From Chamaesiphon sp. (GTDB lineage Bacteria > Cyanobacteriota > Cyanobacteriia > Cyanobacteriales > Chamaesiphonaceae): 5,741 nucleotides of DNA. The stretch spans positions 1 to 5,741 of the forward strand of contig JAJAYU010000030.1 of the NCBI GenBank assembly GCA_026786125.1. The letters run 5' to 3'. This document shows positions 1-5,741 of the stretch, one piece after another. Under the pieces are notes generated by a model that was not told the origin of the DNA, made no database searches, and was given only the letters and a program-made list of their open reading frames with translations. Within the stretch, counting starts at the first letter, position 1. Each line of letters opens with the position of its first letter. The translations under genes were made by a program, and so were the position numbers.

Positions 1-25
1 AATTAGTATTCCCCGATCGAGATTA

Positions 26-41
26 AAAGATACACATCTTT
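26..41. repeat. Small A+T-rich hairpin downstream of the glgB terminator
   Basis: AAAGAT (26-31) and ATCTTT (36-41) form a perfect 6-bp stem with a 4-nt loop, just beyond the U-tract of the main glgB terminator. Read on the minus strand it is followed by a short T run. The stem has only one G-C pair, so it would be a weak back-up terminator at best. It could be chance in A+T-rich DNA. Confidence 0.3.
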
Positions 42-42
42 C

Positions 43-83
43 AAAAAAATATGGTGGGGAAATTCATGAATTGCCTCACCATA
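43..83 (-). terminator. Rho-independent terminator of glgB
   Basis: An imperfect palindrome spans 50-83, centred between 66 and 67. The outer arms TATGGTGGGG (50-59) and CCTCACCATA (74-83) pair at all positions, with one G-T wobble. Inside them is the perfect palindrome AATTCATGAATT (61-72), separated from the outer stem by one A/G mismatch (60/73). On the minus strand the hairpin is followed at once by seven Ts (the A run at 43-49). It lies 21 bp after the glgB stop codon, as expected for an intrinsic terminator. There is no T run on the plus-strand side, so it should act on minus-strand transcripts only. Confidence 0.85.
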
Positions 84-104
84 ATTATCGATTATTGTCA
101 ATGA

Positions 105-2420
105 CTACGTACTTTCGATCGATCCCTGATTATCTCGCCACTCATAAGCTGCGGCAGTGCGCTCGCGATCAATCTTGAAGATCGACACACCCAGCGGTGG
201 AATGCAGAGATCTAGGGAGAATTTACGGTTGTGAATCGACCATTCATCCGCCCATTTACCACCGAGGTTGCCCATATTACTACCACCGTATTTCCGAGCA
301 TCACTATTGAAAATCTCGGTGTAGAAACCGTGTTCGGGTACACCAATCCGGTAGTGAGCATGGGGTTGGGGGGTAAAGTTGCAGATAATTATCAAACACT
401 GATCGCTATTTTTATCGCGGCGGATGAATGAGATCACACTGTGACGAGTATCAGTACAGTCAATCCACTCAAACCCAGCTTCCTCAAAATCTTGAGTGTA
501 GAGGGCAGGTTCGTGACGATAGATATAGTTGAGATCGGTGATGAATTGGCTCATTTGCTGGTGGGGAGGATGTTGCAGCAATTGCCACTCCAGATCTGAC
601 CAGACATTCCACTCACTCCACTGGGCAAATTCCATCCCCATAAATAGGGTTTTTTTGCCAGGGTGACTGAACATATAGCCATAGAGACAGCGCATATTCG
701 CGAGTTTCTGCCATTCATCCCCAGGCATCTTGCCGATGATGTTGCTCTTGCCGTGGCCGACCTCATCGTGGGAGAGGGCGAGCATGAAATTCTCGCTGTG
801 GTTGTACCACATACTAAAGGTGAGATTATTTTGATGGAACTGGCGGAACCAGGGATCCATCTCAAAATAATCCAGCATGTCGTGCATCCAACCCATATTC
901 CATTTGAGGTTGAAACCCAACCCACCTAAGTAAGTAGGCGCGGAAACCATCGGCCAAGAAGTGGACTCTTCGGCGATCGATAGTGCCCCTGGAAAGTAGC
1001 TAAAGATAAGATGATTGGTTTGGCGGAGGAAGTCAGCGGCTTCAATATTTTCCCGTCCACCGTACTGATTTTTTACCCATTCGCCTTCTTCGCGACAATA
1101 ATCGAGATAGAGCATCGAGCTAACTGCATCGACCCGAATCCCATCGATGTGGTATTTATCAAACCAGAATAGGGCGTTGGCGTAGAGGAAGTTTCTGACT
1201 TCATTTCGCCCATAATTGAAAATCAGTGTGCCCCACTCTTTATGTTCACCCTTGCGCGGATCGGAATGTTCGTACAGGTGTGTACCGTCAAAGAACGGTA
1301 AACCGTGGCCATCTTTGGGGAAATGTCCAGGTACCCAATCAACAATTACACCGATATCTGCTTGGTGACATTGATCGACAAAATACATGAAATCTTCAGG
1401 TGAACCATGTCGGGATGTCGGCGCGTAGTAACCAGTTACCTGATAACCCCAGGAACCATCAAACGGATGCTCGGAGATTGGTAATAGCTCAATATGGGTA
1501 AAGCCCAAATCTTTGACATAGGGAATCAATTTATCGGCAAGTTCTCGATAAGTCAGAAACCGTGCGCCGGGATTGTAGTCAGAAACAGTCACAACGGCGG
1601 AATCAGACCCGTCGGGCAATTTAGCTGGTTCGCTAGTGGCTGCATGGAGCCATGAACCTAGATGACACTCATAGACAGAGATCGGCTGACGCAGGGTATC
1701 GGCATGACGACGACGATCAATCCAATCTTCATCTTGCCACTGATGGACGGTCAGATCGGCAACGATCGAGGCAGTTTTGGGACGGGATTCTTGATAAAAT
1801 CCGTAGGGGTCGGTCTTTTCGTAGGGATGACCATCCTGATTTTTGATTTCGTACTTATAAGATGCGCCCACTTTGAGTTCGGGGACAAATAATTCCCAGA
1901 TCCCGTTCTCCCGCTTAGCCATCTGATGCTTGCGCCCATCCCAGTGGTTGAAATCACCAATTACCGAAACATTTCGGGCATTCGGTGCCCAAACCGCAAA
2001 ATATACACCCTTAATATCCTCAATTTCCAGCGGATGTGCGCCTAATTTTTCGTAAATCCGATGGTGATTACCTTCGGCAAATAAATGAATATCAAAACTA
2101 CTTAGTAATGGTGATGTAAAGGCATAAGGGTCGTAAATCACCCGCTCGTGCCCACCTTCGATAATCTTGAGCTGATAATTGTCTAATTCAGGGATGTCAA
2201 TCGTGCAACTAAAAAAGTGGGGATGATGCACCGACTTCATTTCATATTCTTGCCGTGTAGAGGGAATCATCACCGACACTGATTCCGCATTGGGTAGATA
2301 ACTTCGCACTACCCAAACAGTTTTACCATTTTCCTCAACCTGATGAGGACCCAAAATTTCAAAGGGATTATGATGTTGATTTCCGACAATCCGATCGATC
2401 TGTTCTAAGGCAAGAGTCAT
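105..2420 (-). CDS. glgB: 1,4-alpha-glucan (glycogen) branching enzyme GlgB
   Basis: Cytosolic GH13 enzyme that cuts alpha-1,4 glucan chains and rejoins them by alpha-1,6 bonds, making the branches of glycogen. The 771-aa protein is full length for a cyanobacterial GlgB (E. coli, 728). An N-terminal beta domain (about 1-110) is followed by CBM48 (about 135-220; [20 protein letters not shown]), the catalytic barrel (about 245-640) and a C-terminal beta domain (about 655-750). Catalytic residues are visible: nucleophile Asp431 in GIRVDAV, acid/base Glu484 in IAEEST and transition-state stabiliser Asp552 in LSHDE. They match E. coli D405, E458 and D526 at a constant offset of 26. A loop at about 261-285 before FLTYREL is typical of cyanobacterial forms. 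Gly555 replaces the usual second Val in HDEVVHGK. The ATG at 2418-2420 fits the family N-terminus; only a weak CAGG precedes it. A terminator follows the TAG stop. Confidence 0.97.
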   Translation of the reverse strand: MTLALEQIDRIVGNQHHNPFEILGPHQVEENGKTVWVVRSYLPNAESVSVMIPSTRQEYEMKSVHHPHFFSCTIDIPELDNYQLKIIEGGHERVIYDPYAFTSPLLSSFDIHLFAEGNHHRIYEKLGAHPLEIEDIKGVYFAVWAPNARNVSVIGDFNHWDGRKHQMAKRENGIWELFVPELKVGASYKYEIKNQDGHPYEKTDPYGFYQESRPKTASIVADLTVHQWQDEDWIDRRRHADTLRQPISVYECHLGSWLHAATSEPAKLPDGSDSAVVTVSDYNPGARFLTYRELADKLIPYVKDLGFTHIELLPISEHPFDGSWGYQVTGYYAPTSRHGSPEDFMYFVDQCHQADIGVIVDWVPGHFPKDGHGLPFFDGTHLYEHSDPRKGEHKEWGTLIFNYGRNEVRNFLYANALFWFDKYHIDGIRVDAVSSMLYLDYCREEGEWVKNQYGGRENIEAADFLRQTNHLIFSYFPGALSIAEESTSWPMVSAPTYLGGLGFNLKWNMGWMHDMLDYFEMDPWFRQFHQNNLTFSMWYNHSENFMLALSHDEVGHGKSNIIGKMPGDEWQKLANMRCLYGYMFSHPGKKTLFMGMEFAQWSEWNVWSDLEWQLLQHPPHQQMSQFITDLNYIYRHEPALYTQDFEEAGFEWIDCTDTRHSVISFIRRDKNSDQCLIIICNFTPQPHAHYRIGVPEHGFYTEIFNSDARKYGGSNMGNLGGKWADEWSIHNRKFSLDLCIPPLGVSIFKIDRERTAAAYEWRDNQGSIEST

Positions 2421-2506
2421 GAATTATTAACCTGCGTTGACGCAAAAAACTTATTAAATTATTGATAATTAATCGAACGGACAATCGCCACCAAGCGATA
2501 GATTTT

Positions 2507-2570
2507 TATGCCGTTATCTTACGGACTTAAGTTCCAATTTTTTGTATGCTGGCCGACAAATATGCCGTTA
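2507..2570. repeat. Direct repeat TATGCCGTTA, two copies
   Basis: The decamer TATGCCGTTA occurs perfectly at 2507-2516 and 2561-2570, start to start 54 bp, close to five helical turns. Both copies lie upstream of glgB and in the same orientation. The bases around them do not match, so this is not part of a longer duplication. It could be a paired protein-binding site or chance. Confidence 0.4.
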
Positions 2571-2597
2571 AGCTGCCCTCATTGTATCCCAATATCT

Positions 2598-2637
2598 CTA
2601 CCCATCATTTTTTAAATTGGGCGATGTTGATGGGTAG
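2598..2637. repeat. Inverted repeat with 10-bp perfect stem
   Basis: CTACCCATCA (2598-2607) pairs perfectly with TGATGGGTAG (2628-2637) around a 20-nt A+T-rich loop. It lies 54 bp after the flavoprotein stop codon and 178 bp before the glgB start. Neither strand has a T run after the stem, so it is not a standard intrinsic terminator. It could be an mRNA 3'-end stabiliser or pause site, or a leader element of glgB. Confidence 0.55.
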
Positions 2638-2690
2638 GTATTATCACTGGGACTGTCTTTGGGTAAATTATTTAATCATCCTTACAACAA

Positions 2691-3284
2691 TCAAGGATTG
2701 ATCGATCGAACCACCCATTCTCCAGCCACTAATTCATACAAGTAGCAACTCTGTGGCTCACCGCGTAGCTCTAAGTGGGTAACACCAGTGACATTTAGCA
2801 ATAGTAAGCAAAAATTTTCTGATGGTTGATGCTCGTCGGGTTGTGGTGGATTGAATGCGGCTGGATCATCGCTTCTATCCGCCCCAGGCGTGCCCCAATC
2901 AAACTGAATGCGCCCAGAGTCAGACATCTGCTGCCACGTCTCTTGCCTTGCCTTGGAGTAGCTATTATTGCTAGATTCAGGCGTGACTAGAGTTAGCATT
3001 CCACTCAGCCGAAACTGCTCCCGTGTCTTGGGGAAATACCAACAGGCTTCAGCGTGGGGGGATGTATCAGCCAGGAGATTTATTGCTTTAGCCGATCGAA
3101 TATCCGTCACAAACTTAACCTGACTGCCAGGTTCTAACCAGCCCCGAAATACTAGCGAGCGATTGCGCGGACGTAAATCTCCATCTACTGTCGCCAATTG
3201 AACATAACGGGCATTTGGTAGACTGCGATTGCGATGTAGTGCCCGGGCGATCAAGGAACGCCACGGCGGAAGACTATCGTTCAA
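2691..3284 (-). CDS. PNPOx-like FMN-binding split-barrel flavoprotein (Alr4036-like)
   Basis: A 197-aa protein resembling pyridoxamine-phosphate-oxidase-type flavoproteins of the cyanobacterial Alr4036-like group. The N-terminus PPWRSLIARALHRNRS (6-21), then YVQLATVDGD, NRSLVFRGW (41-49), FVTDIRSAKA (58-67) and CWYFPKTREQFRLSG (81-95), follow the order of the FMN split-barrel: the DxRSxK stretch corresponds to the FMN phosphate-binding region, and REQFRLSG to the strand RQVRIEG of classical PNPOx. Substrate and reaction are unknown; the name does not prove vitamin B6 oxidation. No signal peptide or membrane segment, so cytosolic. The start is inferred as TTG (3282-3284): no ATG or GTG lies between the in-frame stop at 3315-3317 and the conserved PPWR, though an ATT sits one codon upstream. 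No clear ribosome-binding site. It is divergent from nrdJ and codirectional with glgB. Confidence 0.88.
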   Translation of the reverse strand: MNDSLPPWRSLIARALHRNRSLPNARYVQLATVDGDLRPRNRSLVFRGWLEPGSQVKFVTDIRSAKAINLLADTSPHAEACWYFPKTREQFRLSGMLTLVTPESSNNSYSKARQETWQQMSDSGRIQFDWGTPGADRSDDPAAFNPPQPDEHQPSENFCLLLLNVTGVTHLELRGEPQSCYLYELVAGEWVVRSINP

Positions 3285-3296
3285 AATAAAGTCTAT

Positions 3297-3312
3297 TAAG
3301 TTTACAAACTTA
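3297..3312. promoter_or_regulatory. 16-bp palindrome near the flavoprotein promoter
   Basis: TAAGTTTACAAACTTA is a palindrome with 7-bp arms and a 2-bp centre. It lies 13 bp upstream of the inferred TTG start and touches the candidate minus-strand -10 box (3312-3317). That position suits a repressor operator. The half-site TAAGTTY recurs beside the nrdJ start. The binding protein is unknown. Confidence 0.45.
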
Positions 3313-3386
3313 TTTTAACTCGGAGTTCCGCCATCAGAGGGGGATCTAATCTCTGTGAGTAACGTATATCAACGGTTTTGACAAGA

Positions 3387-3416
3387 TTGATTTATCTCGC
3401 GTGGATGCTTTATATT
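3387..3416 (+). promoter_or_regulatory. Candidate sigma-70-type promoter of nrdJ
   Basis: TTGATT (3387-3392) and TATATT (3411-3416) are separated by 18 bp. The -10 box matches TATAAT at five of six positions and the -35 box matches TTGACA at four. Transcription would start near 3422-3424, giving a leader of about 28 nt. A perfect TTGACA at 3378-3383 also exists but is 27 bp from the -10 box, so it is badly placed. Confidence 0.5.
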
Positions 3417-3417
3417 A

Positions 3418-3467
3418 CTAAGTTCGTTCAGCAATTAGCATAGCTCACTCATGGTTAGAGAACTTAG
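3418..3467 (+). repeat. 8-bp inverted repeat flanking the nrdJ start codon
   Basis: CTAAGTTC (3418-3425) and GAACTTAG (3460-3467) are perfect reverse complements 34 nt apart. The left arm lies at the likely transcription start; the right arm is codons 4-6 of nrdJ. If both arms are in the mRNA, the start codon would sit in the loop of a hairpin. As DNA, the arms could be two half-sites of an operator. No Shine-Dalgarno sequence is visible before the ATG. Confidence 0.45.
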
Positions 3468-5741
3468 CCGAGTTCATCAGGGATCTGGATCCAGCGAGGA
3501 GATTTCGCCCCAGACACAACAGCACCTAGACTTCCCCGCCAGCGCACCTACAGCCAATCCTGTCTTCTTTAGAACTTACAGCCGCTTCACCGCCACCGGA
3601 CGCGAAACATGGCAGGATGTCTGCACCCGCACCCTCAAAGGACTAGTCAAACTCGGTAAATTAACTGATGCTGAGGCTGACGTGATCGATCGAATGCAGC
3701 GTCAGGTAAAGGCGATGCCTTCGGGACGGTGGTTATGGGTGGGTGGTAGTGAATGGCTCGAACAACCCCAGAATTTTTCCGGTGCCTATAATTGTACGAG
3801 TACCAATGTCTGCGACTGGGCAGCTTTTGCCCTGATGATGGACTTGGCAATGATGGGTTGCGGTACGGGAGCGATTCTCGAACCCGATCTGATCGGTAAA
3901 TTACCCGCAATCAGGAATAAATTAACCGTCACAACTATTAGCGAAATTGGTAAGGTTCCGATCGCGACTCGTCAGCAATTGAGCACAGTAGAAATTGCTG
4001 GAAATAATGCCACAATTCGCGTTGGTGATAGTCGTCAAGGTTGGGTCAATTCTTACAAGATCTTACTAGAATTATCTAGTGACGATCGATTCAATGATGA
4101 AGTACAAGTTAGTATCGATCTGAGTAATGTCCGTCCGGCTGGTGAACCCCTCAAAGGCTTTGGTGGTGTTGCTAATCCAGTCAGATTGTTGGAGTTATAT
4201 GGACGTTGTTCCAATATCTTAAATAAAGCAATTGGGAGACAATTAAACTCGGTTGAATGTTGTCTGTTGATTGATGAAGCTGCGGTCACGATCGTTGCTG
4301 GAAATATTCGCCGTTGTTTACCTGCTGGTGCTTTAGTACATGCGGAGTCAGGATTAGTCCCAATTGAAAAGATTCGGATTGGCGATCGAGTTCTGACTAG
4401 CAAAGGCTTCTATCCTGTCACTAACTTCTTCGATCAAGGCGAGCAATCGCTCTGTCGGATTAAAACTCAAGACGGTTATTTTGAATGTACATCAGATCAT
4501 AAAGTTGCTGTCCTCACGGATGTCTATGGCAACTATGAAATGGTCAAAGCTAAAGATCTAAAAGAAGATAACAGATTGGTATTTGTCCCTCAATCTATTC
4601 CTGGTACTGCCACTGAATTACCAGAATTCAAAGGTGAATTAACACCCCGCACCAAACCAATTACAATTCCCGCACTGACTCCCGACGTTGCCTACTTCCT
4701 GGGCTACTTGCATGGAGATGGTTCGGTTGCTAGCGATGGTCATCGTGTCAGATTTCGGATTGCTGAAAGCCGCGAACAAATTGTCCAGAAATTAATTGAT
4801 GTCGGTCAATTATTTGGGTTAGATACTCACACGCTCAGAACACCCGAACAGTGTCAAGCTAAAGCCTTTGAATTGCAGTTCAATTCAGCCGCACTTAACC
4901 AGTACCTATCCCAATTCAAACAACCATTTGAGAGTATCTCAATTCCTGACAGCATCCTATTGGGTACCAAGGCAATTAGGGCAGCTTATCTATCAGGTGT
5001 AGCTGATGCTGATGGTTGCTTCAGTCAAGGTGTTTTAGTCGCATCCGTTCACTCAGACTTCCTACGTCAAATTCAGACTCTTTATGCTTCTTTGGGCATT
5101 ACTACTCGCCTATGCTTTTCTGTTCGGAAACGGACTAACAAATGGGAAGGTGAATTAGTTACTGTCGGCGCGCAAGCATTTGATGATACCGCGTCAATGT
5201 TCAGCAACCATTCATTATTATTTGCTGACAATCAGCGCGAACGTCCTAAGTCATTTAAAGACCACGGCTTCCCGCGTGCGATGGTACGACCTTTGGTAAA
5301 TACTTACCAGTATGGTTGGAGCAATCAGCAACAGCAAATGATCACCCCCACGCTAAAGAAATTTATCCCTGAAGCGACAGACTTAGTTCCAGTGAAAGTT
5401 GAATCAGTAGAAATGGATGTGAGAACTTCTCATACCTATGATATTGAAGTTGCAACTATTCATGAGTTTGTCTGTGAAGGAATTCTGGTTTCAAATAGTG
5501 CCGGAATGCGTCAGTTTAATTCTGATGATACATTGGGCGCAACTGCCAAGGATAATCTGTGGCAGCAAGGTGAAAATGGTAGCTGGAGAATTGACCCAGA
5601 ACGTGATTCTTTGCGGATGGCGAACCACACTAGAGTTTTCCATCACAAACCTACTTTAGAAGAGTGTGTTGCCGCAGTTCAGAAGCAATACTATTCAGGT
5701 GAAGGTGCGATTCAATGGGCGGGTGAAGCTGTTGCCAGATC
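3451..5741 (+). CDS. nrdJ: Class II (B12-dependent) ribonucleotide reductase NrdJ, intein-containing, 3' truncated
   Basis: Reduces ribonucleotides to deoxyribonucleotides using adenosylcobalamin, supplying DNA precursors in the cytosol. The frame is open for 763 codons to the window edge. N-extein residues 1-288 resemble the monomeric Lactobacillus leichmannii type: MPSGRWLWVGG (89-99; L. leichmannii TPSGRNLWISG), YNC with Cys115 at the place of redox Cys119, DSRQGWV (193-199), VRPAGEPLKGFGG (227-239) and VAGNIRR (282-288). The C-extein resumes at Ser683 with SAGMRQF, so the spliced sequence reads GNIRRSAGMRQF (L. leichmannii GNVRRSAEL). The thiyl-radical Cys and the second redox Cys (NPCGE region) lie beyond the window, so activity cannot be judged. 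ATG 3451 is the first start after an in-frame TAG (3436-3438); the next in-frame ATG is over 70 codons on, inside conserved sequence. Without splicing the enzyme would be broken by 394 residues. Confidence 0.95.
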   Translation, partial: MVRELSRVHQGSGSSEEISPQTQQHLDFPASAPTANPVFFRTYSRFTATGRETWQDVCTRTLKGLVKLGKLTDAEADVIDRMQRQVKAMPSGRWLWVGGSEWLEQPQNFSGAYNCTSTNVCDWAAFALMMDLAMMGCGTGAILEPDLIGKLPAIRNKLTVTTISEIGKVPIATRQQLSTVEIAGNNATIRVGDSRQGWVNSYKILLELSSDDRFNDEVQVSIDLSNVRPAGEPLKGFGGVANPVRLLELYGRCSNILNKAIGRQLNSVECCLLIDEAAVTIVAGNIRRCLPAGALVHAESGLVPIEKIRIGDRVLTSKGFYPVTNFFDQGEQSLCRIKTQDGYFECTSDHKVAVLTDVYGNYEMVKAKDLKEDNRLVFVPQSIPGTATELPEFKGELTPRTKPITIPALTPDVAYFLGYLHGDGSVASDGHRVRFRIAESREQIVQKLIDVGQLFGLDTHTLRTPEQCQAKAFELQFNSAALNQYLSQFKQPFESISIPDSILLGTKAIRAAYLSGVADADGCFSQGVLVASVHSDFLRQIQTLYASLGITTRLCFSVRKRTNKWEGELVTVGAQAFDDTASMFSNHSLLFADNQRERPKSFKDHGFPRAMVRPLVNTYQYGWSNQQQQMITPTLKKFIPEATDLVPVKVESVEMDVRTSHTYDIEVATIHEFVCEGILVSNSAGMRQFNSDDTLGATAKDNLWQQGENGSWRIDPERDSLRMANHTRVFHHKPTLEECVAAVQKQYYSGEGAIQWAGEAVAR
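4315..5496 (+). mobile_element. In-frame intein in NrdJ (394 aa) with LAGLIDADG homing endonuclease
   Basis: Protein intron, residues 289-682 of the precursor, that should excise itself and join GNIRR to SAGMRQF. Block A: Cys1 in CLPAGALVHAESG, followed by VPIEKIRIGDRVLT. Block B: TSDH, with Thr59 and His62 (intein numbering). Block F: TYDIEVATIHEF (His383). Block G: GILVSN, ending in Asn394, with Ser as first C-extein residue. This is the class 1 layout, Cys1 and Ser+1. The penultimate residue is Ser393 rather than the usual His. The endonuclease domain lies between blocks B and F. Boundaries are exact to the residue, because removing the segment restores the family motif without gap or overlap. 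The coding frame is uninterrupted. Homing would spread the intein into intein-less nrdJ alleles. Confidence 0.95.
4684..5160 (+). other. LAGLIDADG homing endonuclease domain within the intein (approximate limits)
   Basis: Two LAGLIDADG motifs lie about 98 residues apart: FLGYLHGDG (4696-4722) and LSGVADADG (4990-5016). Each keeps the acidic residue at position 8, Asp135 and Asp233 of the intein, which in this family bind the metal ions that cut the two DNA strands. Between them is SISIPDSILLGT, a typical IPxxI-like block before the second motif. The second half after the motif (SVHSDFLRQIQTLYASLGITTRL) is also family-like. Both active-site aspartates and an intact frame suggest the endonuclease could still be active. 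The expected target is the joined extein sequence around CGCCGT/AGTGCC. Confidence 0.88.

Larger units (their letters stand above)
2421..2690. other. Intergenic region upstream of glgB
   Basis: A 270-bp A+T-rich spacer between two minus-strand genes, with no gene that I can support. It is long enough for glgB to have its own promoter. The best pair I see on the minus strand is TTGTCC (2479-2484) and TAATTT (2456-2461), 17 bp apart, which is weak. A 12-bp palindrome TGCGTTGACGCA (2433-2444) lies 13 bp before the glgB ATG and overlaps the only Shine-Dalgarno-like bases (GCAGG on the minus strand, 2431-2435). A short hairpin with arms ATCGC/GCGAT lies at 2484-2499. No U-tract terminator for the upstream flavoprotein gene is visible, so read-through into glgB is possible. 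Confidence 0.5.
3285..3450. other. Divergent promoter region between the flavoprotein gene and nrdJ
   Basis: These 166 bp must hold the promoters of both divergent genes. For the minus-strand gene, TAAAAT (3312-3317 read on minus) is a fair -10 box about 28 bp before the TTG start, but it lacks a good -35. For nrdJ see the separate promoter entry. Two inverted repeats built from TAAGTTY/RAACTTA lie here. I saw no cobalamin riboswitch features and no clear NrdR box. Confidence 0.5.

Noticed and set aside
231..431. Plus-strand open frame of 66 codons
   Set aside because: Antisense to the conserved 3' end of glgB, with no recognisable protein features.
551..925. Minus-strand open frame of 124 codons
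   Set aside because: Shifted-frame shadow inside glgB; the true frame carries the catalytic motifs.
663..929. Plus-strand open frame of 88 codons
   Set aside because: Lies opposite the conserved GlgB catalytic region, so codon structure is imposed by glgB; no family resemblance.
2523..2543. Plus-strand terminator: ACTTAAGT palindrome followed by a T6 run
   Set aside because: The stem is short and A+T-rich, and no plus-strand gene lies upstream for it to terminate.
3285..3450. Cobalamin riboswitch upstream of nrdJ
   Set aside because: The region is short, the likely leader is under 35 nt, and I see no B12-box-like sequence.
3496..3501. GAGGAG resembling a Shine-Dalgarno site
   Set aside because: It lies inside nrdJ codons 16-17 and no ATG, GTG or TTG follows at a usable distance.
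4053..4403. Minus-strand open frame of 116 codons
   Set aside because: Antisense to the N-extein and intein start of nrdJ, low-complexity basic/serine composition, no recognisable motif.
5438..5659. Plus-strand open frame of 73 codons
   Set aside because: Shifted frame across the intein-extein junction, where the nrdJ frame is clearly the coding one.
5497..5741. A second intein or frameshift in the C-extein
   Set aside because: The 81 codons after the splice junction read on as ordinary reductase-like sequence with no new block A; nothing can be said beyond the window.

Overview
The window looks like chromosomal DNA of a cyanobacterium. The evidence is a GlgB with the cyanobacterial-style loop before the catalytic barrel, a small FMN split-barrel protein of the type common in cyanobacteria (Alr4036-like), a monomeric B12-dependent ribonucleotide reductase, and a strong excess of the hexamer CGATCG, the core of the cyanobacterial HIP1 repeat. 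I cannot name the genus from the sequence alone.

Layout. Positions 1-104 hold the 3' flank of glgB, with a clear intrinsic terminator at 43-83 on the minus strand. Positions 105-2420 (minus) are glgB, the glycogen branching enzyme, complete at 771 aa. Positions 2421-2690 are a 270-bp spacer with a 10-bp-stem inverted repeat, a 10-bp direct repeat and a small palindrome close to the glgB start. Positions 2691-3284 (minus) encode a 197-aa PNPOx-like flavoprotein that appears to start at TTG. Positions 3285-3450 are a divergent promoter region with a 16-bp palindrome and a spaced 8-bp inverted repeat. From 3451 (plus) to the window edge runs nrdJ, a class II (adenosylcobalamin-dependent) ribonucleotide reductase, cut off at its 3' end.

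The main point of interest is an in-frame intein of 394 aa (4315-5496) inside nrdJ. It interrupts the conserved reductase motif GNIRR/SAGMRQF. It carries splicing blocks A, B, F and G and a two-motif LAGLIDADG homing endonuclease domain with both catalytic-position aspartates. It begins with Cys, ends in Asn and is followed by Ser. The residue before the terminal Asn is Ser, not the usual His.

The three genes are not an obvious pathway: glycogen branching, an FMN protein of unknown substrate, and dNTP synthesis. The flavoprotein gene and nrdJ are transcribed divergently from a shared 166-bp region. A heptamer, RAACTTA on either strand, occurs eight times between 2447 and 3578 by my eye count and nowhere else that I found in the window. 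It may be a regulatory element linking these promoters, but that is inference.
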